From NCBI RefSeq assembly GCF_014946725.1, contig NZ_JACFXY010000001.1, positions 558,001 through 622,000 on the forward strand: a DNA stretch of 64,000 nt, written 5' to 3'. A program made the position numbers and the translations under genes. This document shows positions 24,593 to 33,880 of this stretch, in pieces. Positions within the stretch are counted from its first letter, which is position 1. Each line of letters begins with the position of its first letter. A model generated the notes under the pieces. That model saw nothing but the letters and a program-made list of their open reading frames with translations. It ran no database searches and was not told the origin of the DNA. Origin of the DNA: Mixta mediterraneensis. GTDB lineage: Bacteria > Pseudomonadota > Gammaproteobacteria > Enterobacterales > Enterobacteriaceae.

Positions 24593-25093
24593 CTATCCCA
24601 AAAGGATTTTATTCCAGACAATGATGCTGCAAGCAAAATGCAGCATCGCCTCGTAGTTTTCGACTTTCTTCTCCCATCGCGTCAGTATGCGGCGAAAGCG
24701 ATTCATCCAGCTATGCGTTCTTTCCACAACCCAACGATGAGCCCTGAACTCGCTGTTTTTAATTGCCTCAGACTCCTCTTTCCCCGACTGGATATGAGGT
24801 TCATAACGACGAGCTTTCAAACAAATTTCCACCCATTCAGCCTCATAGCCTTTGTCCATACACAGATGCAGCCTGCGACCCGGCCTGCCGGTCTGTAGCG
24901 CGTCCAGCGTATCTTCAACCAGTTTTATGTCGTGGGTATTTGCCCCTGCGACAGCCAGCGAGAGCGGAAGCCCGTTCCCGTCGGTCATCAGGCTCCGCTT
25001 TACTCCCTGCTTCCCCCTGTCAGTCGGGTTGCGACCTGTTTTTTTGAGCCTGCAAGGGGCGATTTTGTCATGCAGCCATCCATCGACAACCAT
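24593..25093 (-). CDS. IS427-type transposase, C-terminal frame (OrfB)
   Basis: A frame of up to 166 residues with KKTGRNPTDRGKQGVKRSL, then the DDE core piece GANTHDIKLVEDTL, a CMDKGYE segment with the second Asp, and the C-terminal RWVVERTHSWMNRFRRI carrying the catalytic Glu. It is probably made as a fusion with OrfA by frameshifting rather than from its own start. Confidence 0.88.
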   Translation of the reverse strand: MVVDGWLHDKIAPCRLKKTGRNPTDRGKQGVKRSLMTDGNGLPLSLAVAGANTHDIKLVEDTLDALQTGRPGRRLHLCMDKGYEAEWVEICLKARRYEPHIQSGKEESEAIKNSEFRAHRWVVERTHSWMNRFRRILTRWEKKVENYEAMLHFACSIIVWNKILLG

Positions 25094-25398
25094 GACCAGT
25101 CAATGGCATCCCGCTTCTCGCAGGCAAGCAGCCCGTTTTGCCAGAAGCGTTCAAATACTCCAGCATCCCGCCATTCCTGAAAGCGGCGGTGGGCTGAGCT
25201 GGATGAGCAAATATCCGTGGCATTCAGGGCATTCCATTGGCAACCGGTTCTGAGCACAAAGAAAATGGCGTTCATTGCGGCACGATTATCAACACGTCTA
25301 CGATGCGTGCCCAGCGGATGGTGGGTTTTATGTTCCGGGAGAAGTGGAGCCATTTTCTCCCAGAGTTCATCGCTGATCTGCCACTTGTTGCCCGCCAT
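25000..25398 (-). CDS. IS427-type transposase, N-terminal frame (OrfA)
   Basis: 132 residues starting MAGNKWQISDELWEKMAPLLPEH (split across the usual DUF4096-like DNA-binding region), with AIFFVLRTGCQWNAL and the first catalytic Asp near WLSMDG. The run of seven A residues in TCAAAAAAACAG at about 25040 allows a -1 slip into the OrfB frame, restoring the conserved KKTGRNPTDRG reading. Confidence 0.88.
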   Translation of the reverse strand: MAGNKWQISDELWEKMAPLLPEHKTHHPLGTHRRRVDNRAAMNAIFFVLRTGCQWNALNATDICSSSSAHRRFQEWRDAGVFERFWQNGLLACEKRDAIDWSWLSMDGCMTKSPLAGSKKQVATRLTGGSRE

Positions 25399-25457
25399 AC
25401 TTCGCCCTCAAAAATTGCCATTATTTACGATCTGACAATTCCTTTTGGGATAGGTTC

Positions 25458-25460
25458 TTA
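25458..25460. repeat. Target duplication TTA, right copy
   Basis: Second TTA, directly after the IS end GGATAGGTTC. Confidence 0.7.
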
Positions 25461-25511
25461 TTCTGGTCCTTGTTTCAATAACGCCACTTTTTACAACATG
25501 AGGATGTTGCT

Positions 25512-25910
25512 ATGCGTTTTTTACCGCTCTGCTTGTTGGCATTGATGCTGACTGGGTGTGTTCGGGAATATCATCCTATAAGCAGTGCACCTTCTCGTTC
25601 GCAGCAATCCAGCGAGCCGACACATAAAGCCACTCCGCGACCAGCGCCGGTCAAAGTGTATACCGACGCTACCGATTTGGTCAGCAAACCGTTCCGCGAT
25701 CTGGGTGAAGTATCAGGCGAAGATTGCCAGACCAGCACACAGGATTCACCACCGAATATCGCGACTGCACGCAAGCGTCTGCAAATAAAAACATCGCAGA
25801 TGAAAGCCAATGCCGTTTTGCTACATAAGTGTGAAATCGTCAGCAGCACGCCAGGCTGTTATCGTCAGGCAGTTTGCCAGGGCTCTGCGTTGAAAGTCAG
25901 CAATCAATGA
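25512..25910 (+). CDS. rcsF: Outer-membrane stress-sensor lipoprotein RcsF
   Basis: 132 residues. The signal peptide ends in the lipobox LTGC with Cys16, followed by a Pro/Ser-rich linker and the globular domain. Its four conserved cysteines (GEDC, HKC, PGC and AVC) form the two disulfides known from E. coli RcsF. It senses envelope damage and signals through IgaA to the Rcs phosphorelay. The stop overlaps the trmO start (ATGA). An IS element ends 54 bases upstream, so the native promoter may have been displaced. Confidence 0.95.
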   Translation: MRFLPLCLLALMLTGCVREYHPISSAPSRSQQSSEPTHKATPRPAPVKVYTDATDLVSKPFRDLGEVSGEDCQTSTQDSPPNIATARKRLQIKTSQMKANAVLLHKCEIVSSTPGCYRQAVCQGSALKVSNQ

Positions 25911-26611
25911 GCGAATTCGCCTTTGCGCAAATTGGTGTAATCCGTTCACCGTGGAAAGAGAAGTTTGCCGTGCCGCGCCAGCCGGGGCTGGTACAGGATG
26001 GGGGCGGTGAGCTACATCTGTTGGCACCCTATAATCAGCCTGAAGCAGTACGCGGCCTGGAAGAGTTCAGTCATCTTTGGCTGCTGTTTGTTTTTCATCA
26101 AACGATGGAAGGCGGATGGCGGCCTACGGTGCGGCCGCCGCGTCTCGGCGGCAATACGCGCATAGGCGTGTTCGCCACACGTTCCCCCTTTCGTCCGAAT
26201 CCGATTGGTATGTCACTGGTTGAATTAAAGAGAATTACTTCCAAAAAACAATCGGTTATCCTGGAACTTGGTAGCCTTGATTTAGTCGATGGCACACCGA
26301 TAGTTGATATAAAACCGTATCTGCCTTTTGCTGAAGCCTTACCCGAGGCGCATGCGGGTTTTGCGCAGTCAGCGCCAAAAGCGAATATGCCCGTGCGCTT
26401 TTCACCGCTGGCGCAACAGCAACTTCAGCAACAGGTTCGTTATCCCCACCTTGAGCGATTTATTCGCGAAGTGTTGGCACAAGATCCGCGACCAGCCTAT
26501 CGCAAAGATGAGGCGCTGGATCGGGTATACGCTGCCTGGCTGCTGGATTTCAATGTGCGCTGGCGCATCGATGAAGCTGGCACAGAAGTGGTTGCTATCG
26601 ACCTGCGTTAA
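25907..26611 (+). CDS. trmO: tRNA (N6-threonylcarbamoyladenosine37) methyltransferase TrmO
   Basis: 234 residues from the ATG that overlaps the rcsF stop; longer starts upstream lie inside rcsF. A TsaA/YaeB-type beta-barrel methyltransferase: FAQIGVIRSPWKEKFAVPRQ at the N-terminus, then GVFATRSPFRPNPIGMS. It methylates t6A37 of tRNA-Thr. It stands before proS as in E. coli. Confidence 0.94.
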   Translation: MSEFAFAQIGVIRSPWKEKFAVPRQPGLVQDGGGELHLLAPYNQPEAVRGLEEFSHLWLLFVFHQTMEGGWRPTVRPPRLGGNTRIGVFATRSPFRPNPIGMSLVELKRITSKKQSVILELGSLDLVDGTPIVDIKPYLPFAEALPEAHAGFAQSAPKANMPVRFSPLAQQQLQQQVRYPHLERFIREVLAQDPRPAYRKDEALDRVYAAWLLDFNVRWRIDEAGTEVVAIDLR

Positions 26612-26619
26612 AACCCGCT

Positions 26620-26647
26620 TTTGAGCCAGTGATCTCGCTGGTACACT
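26620..26647 (+). promoter_or_regulatory. Possible proS promoter
   Basis: A TTTTGA and a TACACT box with 17-base spacing end 53 bases before proS. The -35 match is weak. Confidence 0.35.
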
Positions 26648-26700
26648 AGCCGCCAGTAAAATTCTGTCTGTGGTTTTCCGATCAACTGGAATCATAATCA

Positions 26701-28419
26701 ATGCGTACTACTCAATATCTGCTCTCTACTCAGAAAGAAACGCCTTCTGACGCCGAAGTGATCAGCCACCAGCTGATGCTGCGCGCCGGGATGATCCGTA
26801 AACTGGCTTCTGGCCTGTACACCTGGTTACCGACCGGGGTGCGCGTACTGAAAAAAGTCGAAAAAATCGTGCGCGAAGAGATGAACAACGCGGGCGCAAT
26901 TGAGATTTCCATGCCGGTCGTCCAGCCTGCCGATTTGTGGCAGGAGAGCGGTCGCTGGGAGCAGTATGGCCCGGAACTGCTGCGTATTGCCGATCGTCAT
27001 GAACGCCCGTTCGTGCTGGGTCCAACGCATGAGGAGGTGGTGACGGACTTAATTCGTAACGAGCTCAGCTCGTACAAGCAGCTGCCACTTAACCTGTTTC
27101 AGATTCAGACTAAATTTCGCGACGAAGTGCGCCCACGTTTTGGCGTAATGCGTTCACGCGAATTCATCATGAAAGATGCTTACTCCTTCCACGTTTCTCA
27201 GGAATCGTTGCAGGAGACCTACGATGCGATGTACCGCGCGTACAGTCAGATTTTCAGCCGCATGGGACTCGATTTCCGTGCGGTGCAGGCTGATACCGGC
27301 TCGATCGGCGGTAGCGCATCGCATGAATTCCAGGTACTGGCGCAGAGCGGCGAAGACGATGTTATCTTCTCCACCGAATCCGATTACGCTGCGAATATTG
27401 AGCTGGCAGAGGCCGTCGCGCCAGCAGGCGAACGCGCGCAGCCGACGCAGGAACTAAGCCTGATCGACACGCCCAACGCTAAAACTATTGCGGCGCTGGT
27501 TGAACAGTTTCAGTTACCCATTGAAAAGACCGTAAAAACGCTGCTGGTTAAAGGCCGTGAAGAAAGTGGCCATACGCTAATTGCGCTGCTGGTGCGTGGC
27601 GATCACGTGCTAAACGAAATCAAAGCCGAAAAATCTGAACTCGTCGCTTCACCTCTGACATTCGCCACTGAGGATGAAATCCGTGCGGCTATGGGAGCCG
27701 GCCCAGGTTCGCTCGGCCCGGTTGGGCTGACCATGCCGATCATTGCTGATCGCGCCGTTGTGAAAATGAGCGATTTCTGTGCGGGTGCCAATGTTGATGG
27801 CAAACATTACACCGGCATTAACTGGGAGCGCGATCTGCCCTTACCCATCGTTGCGGACATTCGCAACGTTGTTGAAGGCGATTTGAGCCCAGACGGCAAA
27901 GGCACGTTGCAGATCAAGCGCGGCATCGAAGTAGGCCATATTTTCCAGCTGGGCACCAAATACTCTGAAGCGATGAAAGCTGCCGTTCAGGGCGAAGATG
28001 GACGCAATCAGGTATTGTCGATGGGCTGCTACGGCATCGGCGTTACGCGCGTGGTCGCAGCCGCGATTGAGCAGAACCATGACGAACGTGGCATCATCTG
28101 GCCTGCTGCCCTGGCCCCGTTCGAAGTGGCAATTTTGCCCATGAACATGCAGAAATCATTCCGCGTGAAGGAAGTGGCAGAGGCGCTGTATAACACACTA
28201 CGCGCCCAGGGCGTCGATGTGATCCTTGACGACCGGAAAGAGCGTCCGGGTGTGATGTTTGCCGATATGGAGCTGATTGGCGTACCGCATACCATTGTTA
28301 TCGGCGACCGCAATCTCGACAATCAAGAGATTGAGTACAAAGCACGCCGCGACAGCGAAAAGCAGATGATTAAGCAGAACGACATCGTCGATTTCCTGCT
28401 GAAAGCACTGAATAAGTAA
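26701..28419 (+). CDS. proS: Prolyl-tRNA synthetase
   Basis: 572 residues, bacterial-type class IIa enzyme. The N-terminal catalytic motifs are [13 protein letters not shown] and [17 protein letters not shown]. The editing (INS) domain lies at about 225-405 and includes VKTLLVKG and GPVGLTMPI. Motif 3 ([11 protein letters not shown]) and the anticodon-binding domain follow. It charges tRNA-Pro and clears Ala-tRNA-Pro. Confidence 0.98.
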   Translation: MRTTQYLLSTQKETPSDAEVISHQLMLRAGMIRKLASGLYTWLPTGVRVLKKVEKIVREEMNNAGAIEISMPVVQPADLWQESGRWEQYGPELLRIADRHERPFVLGPTHEEVVTDLIRNELSSYKQLPLNLFQIQTKFRDEVRPRFGVMRSREFIMKDAYSFHVSQESLQETYDAMYRAYSQIFSRMGLDFRAVQADTGSIGGSASHEFQVLAQSGEDDVIFSTESDYAANIELAEAVAPAGERAQPTQELSLIDTPNAKTIAALVEQFQLPIEKTVKTLLVKGREESGHTLIALLVRGDHVLNEIKAEKSELVASPLTFATEDEIRAAMGAGPGSLGPVGLTMPIIADRAVVKMSDFCAGANVDGKHYTGINWERDLPLPIVADIRNVVEGDLSPDGKGTLQIKRGIEVGHIFQLGTKYSEAMKAAVQGEDGRNQVLSMGCYGIGVTRVVAAAIEQNHDERGIIWPAALAPFEVAILPMNMQKSFRVKEVAEALYNTLRAQGVDVILDDRKERPGVMFADMELIGVPHTIVIGDRNLDNQEIEYKARRDSEKQMIKQNDIVDFLLKALNK

Positions 28420-28478
28420 CACGCTCAATCTGAACTGCACCCCAAAAGTTGAAGACCAACGGATTAAGGCGCAGTTTT
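28420..28478. other. Short proS-arfB junction with an IS-end-like sequence
   Basis: The 59 bases between the convergent genes contain TGAACTGCACCCCAAAAGTT followed by GAAGACCAACGGATTAAGG. This looks to me like an IS3-family terminus, and AACTGC and GCAGTTTTTT at its sides form an inverted repeat ending in T. E. coli has yaeF and nlpE in this interval. Recognition is from memory and uncertain. Confidence 0.35.
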
Positions 28479-28889
28479 TTATTGCACTTTTCCCCGCAAC
28501 GCTTTGGTATTTCCGCGCCGCGTTTTGCTTTCCAGACGCCGGACTTTAGACGCACGCGTAGGCCGCGTCGCACGTCGCGCTTTCTCGACCGTGGTGAGTT
28601 CACCAATCAAATTAACTAACCGCTGCAATGCCGCTTCACGATTCATCTCCTGGCTGCGATATTCCTGCGCTTTAATCACAATAACGCCTTCAGCAGTAAT
28701 CAAGTGATGATTAGCCGCCAGCAGCCGTTCTTTATAAAATGGCGGTAAGGACGAGGCCACAATATTGAAACGAAGATGGATTGCCGTGCTGGCCTTATTA
28801 ACATGTTGTCCCCCTGCACCTTGTGCACGAATTGCCGTTAGCTCTATTTCGCTATCGGGAAGTTCAACATTACGTGACAGCATAATCAT
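28479..28889 (-). CDS. arfB: Alternative ribosome-rescue peptidyl-tRNA hydrolase ArfB
   Basis: 136 residues. The catalytic GGQ is at 26-28 ([12 protein letters not shown]), as in release factors, and the C-terminal tail is strongly basic ([20 protein letters not shown], then RRGNTK) for entry into the empty mRNA channel. It ends in RGKVQ, a few residues shorter than E. coli ArfB, and the junction after it looks rearranged. Confidence 0.95.
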   Translation of the reverse strand: MIMLSRNVELPDSEIELTAIRAQGAGGQHVNKASTAIHLRFNIVASSLPPFYKERLLAANHHLITAEGVIVIKAQEYRSQEMNREAALQRLVNLIGELTTVEKARRATRPTRASKVRRLESKTRRGNTKALRGKVQ

Positions 28890-29106
28890 CTGTCACCTCG
28901 CAGAGAAAACTGGCCGTTTAAATGTTTTAACTTATTCATTGAGTTAACCTTTTGTGCGAGTATTTATCCCGTGCTAAGCAGCGGAATCTGTCACTTTAGC
29001 AGTGAATGGCGGGCCGATCCTGCTTTAGCCCGGCTGATTTCCTGGAAATGCCTGTGTTATAGTCGCTCATCAACCAGAGTATTTACGCTCTGCTGAGGAG
29101 GGGCTT

Positions 29107-29316
29107 GTGCAAAAATATTGTGAATTAATTCGCCAAAAATATGCCGGGATAGGCAGCGGGGATTTAGGATATATTCCCGATGCAATTGGCTGTGTATTAA
29201 AGGCGCTTGATGATATTGCCGCGAATCCTGCGCTAAACTCTTCTGTCAGGGAACAAGCGGCTTATGCCGCTGCAAACTTATTGGTGAGCGACTATGTTGA
29301 TGAACGAAGCTTATAA
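29107..29316 (+). CDS. yaeP: YaeP family protein
   Basis: 69 residues, start GTG after GAGGAGGGGC. It matches E. coli YaeP closely ([39 protein letters not shown]). The function is unknown. Its 3' end overlaps rof by 23 bases, so the two are cotranslated. A TATAGT box at 29058-29063 may be the promoter. Confidence 0.92.
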   Translation: MQKYCELIRQKYAGIGSGDLGYIPDAIGCVLKALDDIAANPALNSSVREQAAYAAANLLVSDYVDERSL

Positions 29317-29554
29317 ACCCATCAATTGCGATGACTACGATAATCTGGAACTCGCCTGCCAAAAGAGCTGGATGCTGTCGCTGGAACTGAAAGATGGCGA
29401 ACAGCTCAAGGCAAAAGCCAAAGATATGGTGTCGCGTAAAAATGTAGAGTACCTGGAAATTGATCTTTCAGGTGAGACGCGTGAGTTACGTCTCGATCAT
29501 ATCGCCAGGTTCAGCCACCCAGAACTGGGCACGGTTGTCGTTAGTGAAGAGTAA
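29294..29554 (+). CDS. rof: Rho-binding antiterminator Rof
   Basis: 86 residues, an Sm-like fold protein that binds Rho and blocks termination. The conserved start is [16 protein letters not shown] and the end [10 protein letters not shown]. The ATG at 29294, giving MLMNEAYK, aligns with the E. coli MSMNDTYQ start. It overlaps yaeP in another frame. Confidence 0.94.
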   Translation: MLMNEAYKPINCDDYDNLELACQKSWMLSLELKDGEQLKAKAKDMVSRKNVEYLEIDLSGETRELRLDHIARFSHPELGTVVVSEE

Positions 29555-29565
29555 CGCAATCCGCA

Positions 29566-29587
29566 GAGGCGGGATATTTCCCGCCTC
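29566..29587. terminator. Hairpin between rof and the cytochrome c gene
   Basis: GAGGCGGG-ATATTT-CCCGCCTC lies between the convergent genes. The T tract is poor on both sides (CTTCGTT), so termination efficiency is uncertain. Confidence 0.6.
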
Positions 29588-29592
29588 CTTCG

Positions 29593-29901
29593 TTATGGTT
29601 TCAACGAATTATAATACGCGGCAATATCCGCCATATCCGTTTCACTTAACCCCGCCACAAATGCCTTCATGACTTCCGCTTGTCCACCGCTGCGTTCGCC
29701 CTTTTTGTACGCCTGTAAAGCATGATTAAGATAAGCCGCATTTTGACCGGCAAGGTTCGGGTACAGCGGCACCGCCGCTTTTCCTTCTGCGCCATGGCAC
29801 GCTACACAACTTGCCGCCTTTTGCGCGCCAGCGTTGACATCGCCTTCGGCCAAAGCCGGTAGCGCCGTCGTCATTAATAAGGCGACGATCCAGTTTTTCA
29901 T
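29593..29901 (-). CDS. Small periplasmic class I cytochrome c
   Basis: 102 residues from the ATG at 29901. A signal peptide (MKNWIVALLMTTALPALA) is followed by one heme motif CVACH, the segment PNLAGQNAAYL and a distal Met candidate in AEVMKAF, typical of c5/c553-type cytochromes. The ATG shares a base with the tilS stop (TAATG), so it is coupled to tilS. E. coli has no such gene here, and no redox partner is encoded nearby. Its electron donor and acceptor are unknown. Confidence 0.88.
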   Translation of the reverse strand: MKNWIVALLMTTALPALAEGDVNAGAQKAASCVACHGAEGKAAVPLYPNLAGQNAAYLNHALQAYKKGERSGGQAEVMKAFVAGLSETDMADIAAYYNSLKP

Positions 29902-31217
29902 TATTGCTCTCCAGCTTTTTCGTTTTTGCGCCAGATCACCTGCCAGCCGGGCATATCTGTAGCCGCACCGTTTCGGGTAATAAACAGACCGGGTGCGCAA
30001 ACAAGCGTCTGATTATAAAAAATTAACGGGGTACGTTCGCGCTGCCATGGCGGAATGTGCAGCTCTTGCCAAATTTTTTTCATTTCGCGACCGCCCGCGC
30101 GTCCAACCAGATGGACGTAGCCTTGCGCCTGAAAGCGCACACTGACCTGTTCGTCTGCTTGCGGCTGCCGTAACGCATCGGGGGATGGGCTGGCTTGCAG
30201 CGTGCCTAAATCTTGTGGCAGCCTCAGCGGCTGACTGAAATCGGGCCAGTTTAGTGCGCAATCACGTAACGAATTTTGCTTCGGTAGCCAGTAAAGTCGC
30301 TGACGAAAACGGCGCACTTCAAAGCGCCCCAGTTGCAGGCGCGGCTGCGCATCTTCCCGGCTTAACATGACTTCCTGACGAATACGACTTAACGCGTCAC
30401 GTGAAGGCATCATTCCCCCCTGCCCGGCAATCCAGCGACGCAGCAACGCATTGACGCGAGCATCGTTTAAGGCAAGCAGAGCAGTGAAGTGCAGGCTGCC
30501 ATCGGGTTGCACCAGCGTTTGTAACTGCTCAGCCAATAGCTCATCCAGCAACTGTTCCTGTTCTCCACATAAGGTCGCGCTGCGAGCGGTGGCCTCGGCA
30601 AAATGTGGCCAGCGCGTTAGCAACTCTGGCAATAAATGCTGACGCAGGAAATTACGGTCATAGCGTAGATTCTGATTGCTTTCATCTTCGATCCAGACAA
30701 GTTGATGCGTCTGTGCATAGCCTTCCAGCGCCTGACGGGAAATAGCCAGCAGCGGACGCAGCAAGCGATGCGTGCCCAGCCACATTTCAGCAGGCATTGC
30801 CGCTAAGCCTGCGGGACCACTGCCGCGTTTTAGCGCCAGCAAAAACGTTTCGCATTGATCGTCAAGGTGCTGTGCGGTTAACAGCGTTTCGCCAGACTGT
30901 AACTCGGCGCTTAACGCCTGATAACGCGCCTGGCGCGCTGCGGCTTCAACGCCCTGCTTACGACTGTCCACGCTGACATGCAACACATCACAACGCAATT
31001 GCCACTGTTCGCATATCGTCACACAGTGCGCTGCCCAACTGTCGGCATTTGGGCTTAACCCATGATGGACGTGTAAGGCACGCAGGCGTGACTGGGGATG
31101 ACGCTGCTGCCATACCCATAACTGATGCAGCAGTACGGTTGAATCAAGGCCGCCACTGAACGCCACCACCAACGCGGCTTCGGTGTGCAGCAGTTTATCA
31201 AGATGAGGCAAAGACAT
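29901..31217 (-). CDS. tilS: tRNA(Ile)-lysidine synthetase
   Basis: 438 residues from the ATG at 31217-31215; the upstream open frame is not conserved. The ATP-binding PP-loop SGGLDST starts at about residue 21. It converts C34 of the tRNA-Ile CAU anticodon to lysidine so that AUA is read correctly. The TilS-specific C-terminal domain is present (QELHIPPWQRERTPLIF). The stop overlaps the cytochrome c start. Confidence 0.95.
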   Translation of the reverse strand: MSLPHLDKLLHTEAALVVAFSGGLDSTVLLHQLWVWQQRHPQSRLRALHVHHGLSPNADSWAAHCVTICEQWQLRCDVLHVSVDSRKQGVEAAARQARYQALSAELQSGETLLTAQHLDDQCETFLLALKRGSGPAGLAAMPAEMWLGTHRLLRPLLAISRQALEGYAQTHQLVWIEDESNQNLRYDRNFLRQHLLPELLTRWPHFAEATARSATLCGEQEQLLDELLAEQLQTLVQPDGSLHFTALLALNDARVNALLRRWIAGQGGMMPSRDALSRIRQEVMLSREDAQPRLQLGRFEVRRFRQRLYWLPKQNSLRDCALNWPDFSQPLRLPQDLGTLQASPSPDALRQPQADEQVSVRFQAQGYVHLVGRAGGREMKKIWQELHIPPWQRERTPLIFYNQTLVCAPGLFITRNGAATDMPGWQVIWRKNEKAGEQ

Positions 31218-31270
31218 GACGCAATCCATAGTTTCGGGCCGCCGGTTGCGGCCCATTGAAGTGCGCCATT

Positions 31271-31660
31271 TTACGCCTGATACAGCTCCAGCGGCAAACC
31301 ATCTGGATCGGCAAAGAAAGTGCATTGCTTACCGGTCAGCTCATCAATGCGAATCGGTTCACAAATCACCCCTTTTTCAGCCAGCGCCTGCACAGCAGCC
31401 GCAACATCCGCCACGCTAAAGGCCAGATGACGTAAGCCGCAGGCTTCAGGACGGCTGACACGCGTCGGGGGCGTCGGGAAAGAAAACAGTTCAATAGTGT
31501 ATTGTCCATTTAACCCCAGATCGCCTTTCCACGAATCGCGCGCTTCCCGATAATATTCACCTAACAAGCTGAATCCGAGCACATCGCAGTAGAAAGCTTT
31601 ACTGCGCTGATAATCGGACGCAATGATTGCAATGTGATGGATCTGGATTAACTGCAACAT
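31271..31660 (-). CDS. yaeR: VOC-family metalloprotein YaeR
   Basis: A 129-residue glyoxalase/bleomycin-resistance fold protein. Metal ligand candidates are His8/His9 (IHHIAI), Glu in YTIELFSFP, His in GLRHLAFSV and Glu in PLELYQA. The substrate is unknown. It lies between ldcC and tilS as in E. coli. Confidence 0.92.
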   Translation of the reverse strand: MLQLIQIHHIAIIASDYQRSKAFYCDVLGFSLLGEYYREARDSWKGDLGLNGQYTIELFSFPTPPTRVSRPEACGLRHLAFSVADVAAAVQALAEKGVICEPIRIDELTGKQCTFFADPDGLPLELYQA

Positions 31661-31735
31661 ATCGTCTCCTTAAGCCCGGTTAATCCGTTACTTTACGGGT
31701 GTGGTAGCGCGCTGACAACGCATAATTTGCTGAAA

Positions 31736-33880
31736 TTATTCGCTTTTCAGCACCCGTACATGGTACTCACCTTCTTCCGTCAAGGTCGCGCCATGAATAT
31801 CGGTTTCGAAGCCGGGATAATGACGACCAATACTGCACAGCATTAACAGGAAATCGAGCACCGCACGACTTTGTTCCGTGATCATTTCTCCTGGCATTAC
31901 CAGCGGCACGCCCGGCGGATAAGGCAAAATCATATTGGCGGAAACGCGCCCGACCAGCTGGCTAATGTCCACGGTTTCGATATTCCCTTTTACCTGCTGC
32001 TGAAATGCCTGATGCGGCGTCATTTTCATCTCTGGCAAAACGTCGAAAGCTTTCAGCATCAGGCGCGGCAGATCGTGATGACGAATCATCTGATGGATTC
32101 CCTGAGCCAGCGTCTGTATGCGCATATTGCGGTAAAAGTCGGGATCTTCAGCGTAAAGATCCGGTAGCATATTTTTTACCCGCAAATTGAGGTCATAGGC
32201 GCGTTTAAATTCAGTCAAACCGCGCAGCACACTCATCGCCTTGGTTTTATCAATGCCGATACTGAACAGAAACAGCAAATTGTACGGGCCGGTTTTCTCC
32301 ACCACAATGCCGCGTTCATCCAGAAATTTCGCCACCAGCGCGGCAGGAATTCCCTCTTCCGCCATCACACCCAGTTCGCTCATGCCCGGCGTCAGGATAG
32401 TAACTTTAATGGGATCGAGATACATATGGTCACGGTCAGCCTGCGTAAAGCCGTGCCAGTTCTCTTCACCCGGCTGGATTGGCCAACACTGTGCTTCATC
32501 AACATGTTCTGGCAGCCAGATGTCAAAGAACCAGCTGTCAGATTCTTCGCGTAAGCGCTGAATCTCACGGCGGAAATGTAGCGCGCGTTCGACCGAGCGA
32601 TTAATCAGACGTTTGCCTGGATTACCACGTAGCATCGCTGCCGCCGTTTCGATCGAGGAAACAATGGCGTAGTTGGGCGAGGTGGTGGTATGCATCATGT
32701 AGGCTTCGTTAAACGTCTGCTCATCATAGTCACCCTTGATATGAATCATCGATGCCTGAGAAAACGCCGCCAGCAGCTTGTGGGTGGACTGCGTTTCATA
32801 AACCACTTTGCCCGGAATACGCTCGCCGCTCATACCACTTTTGCCGTCGTAAATCGGATGAAAATTGGTATAGGGCACCCATGCCGAATCAAAATGAATC
32901 GATGGCACATCAAGCGTTTGTTTGATGTATTGCGTGTTATACAACAAGCCATCATAAGTGGAATTAGTGATCACTGCATGTATCGGCCAGCTGGCACGTG
33001 GCGTAGCCGCAACCTTCTGTTCAATACTCGGGCGGGTAAATTCGCGTTTAGGGATACCGCCAAGAATGCCCAGCGCATTACGCGTAGGCTTCAGCCAAAT
33101 CGGTATGAGATCGCTCATCATCAACAGATGCGTCAAAGATTTATGACAATTGCGATCGATCAACACTGTACTGCCCGCAGACGCGGCGTACATCCCGACA
33201 ATTTTGTTTGAAGTGGAGGTACCGTTGGTCACCAGGTAGCTCTGTTCAGCGCCTAAAGTGCGCGCCACATACTCTTCTGCTTCCAGATGCGGACCCGTGT
33301 AATCCAGTAACGAACCCAGCTCGGTGACCGAAATCGAAATGTCTGATTTCAGCGTATTCGCGCCAAAAAAATCGTAAAACAGACAACCGACGGGACTTTT
33401 CTGAAACGCAGTACCTGCCATATGACCTGGCGTACAGAAAGTATATTTCCCCTCTTTCGCGTACGTAAACAGCGCTTTGGTTAGCGGCGGCGTGATGTGA
33501 TCTAAATAGTCGTCAGTATACTGGCGAATATGCAGTGCAATATCATCGGCCGCGTTGAGCGCATATTCAAAAAAATGCAGCGGCATACGCATTTCATTAA
33601 TGCTGACGTCCATTTGCGAATGGGTGTTGATGAAGGCATAGAGGGGTAGGTACTCGTTAAGCTGATTGATTTCACCACACAATGCCAGGCTGTTATGTGC
33701 GTCCCAGTCAAAAATGACGCCGCTAATGCGTGGATTGTGTTCAATGAGCTTGAGCAAATCGACGACATTTTTCGGATAAATGAGCTGGAAGCCTTGCTGG
33801 CTTAACGCCGCGTCCAGTTCGCGCAAGGGCTCGTCTTTGTAGAACACACCATGCCCGCCCATAATCGCCAAAATATTCAA
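31736..33880 (-). CDS. ldcC: Lysine decarboxylase, constitutive type
   Basis: A 714-residue PLP enzyme of the large Orn/Lys/Arg decarboxylase family that makes cadaverine. The wing domain is N-terminal, the cofactor Lys is in ETQSTHKLLA, and the PLP-binding histidine region is GHMAGTAFQKSP. The best start is TTG at 33880-33878, because GAGGAGG lies seven bases upstream and the protein then begins NILAIMGGHGVFYKDEP like E. coli LdcC. An ATG further upstream at 33907 lacks a ribosome-binding site. Position after accA supports ldcC rather than cadA. Confidence 0.93.
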   Translation of the reverse strand: MNILAIMGGHGVFYKDEPLRELDAALSQQGFQLIYPKNVVDLLKLIEHNPRISGVIFDWDAHNSLALCGEINQLNEYLPLYAFINTHSQMDVSINEMRMPLHFFEYALNAADDIALHIRQYTDDYLDHITPPLTKALFTYAKEGKYTFCTPGHMAGTAFQKSPVGCLFYDFFGANTLKSDISISVTELGSLLDYTGPHLEAEEYVARTLGAEQSYLVTNGTSTSNKIVGMYAASAGSTVLIDRNCHKSLTHLLMMSDLIPIWLKPTRNALGILGGIPKREFTRPSIEQKVAATPRASWPIHAVITNSTYDGLLYNTQYIKQTLDVPSIHFDSAWVPYTNFHPIYDGKSGMSGERIPGKVVYETQSTHKLLAAFSQASMIHIKGDYDEQTFNEAYMMHTTTSPNYAIVSSIETAAAMLRGNPGKRLINRSVERALHFRREIQRLREESDSWFFDIWLPEHVDEAQCWPIQPGEENWHGFTQADRDHMYLDPIKVTILTPGMSELGVMAEEGIPAALVAKFLDERGIVVEKTGPYNLLFLFSIGIDKTKAMSVLRGLTEFKRAYDLNLRVKNMLPDLYAEDPDFYRNMRIQTLAQGIHQMIRHHDLPRLMLKAFDVLPEMKMTPHQAFQQQVKGNIETVDISQLVGRVSANMILPYPPGVPLVMPGEMITEQSRAVLDFLLMLCSIGRHYPGFETDIHGATLTEEGEYHVRVLKSE

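Larger units (their letters stand above)
24589..25457 (-). mobile_element. IS5-family (IS427-type) insertion sequence, 869 bp
   Basis: The ends are perfect inverted repeats, GAACCTATCCCAAAAGGA and its complement. The element carries a transposase in two overlapping frames, as IS427-type members do, and is flanked by a 3-bp TTA duplication. It lies between the metQ terminator and rcsF, ending 54 bases before the rcsF start. It appears intact. Confidence 0.92.
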
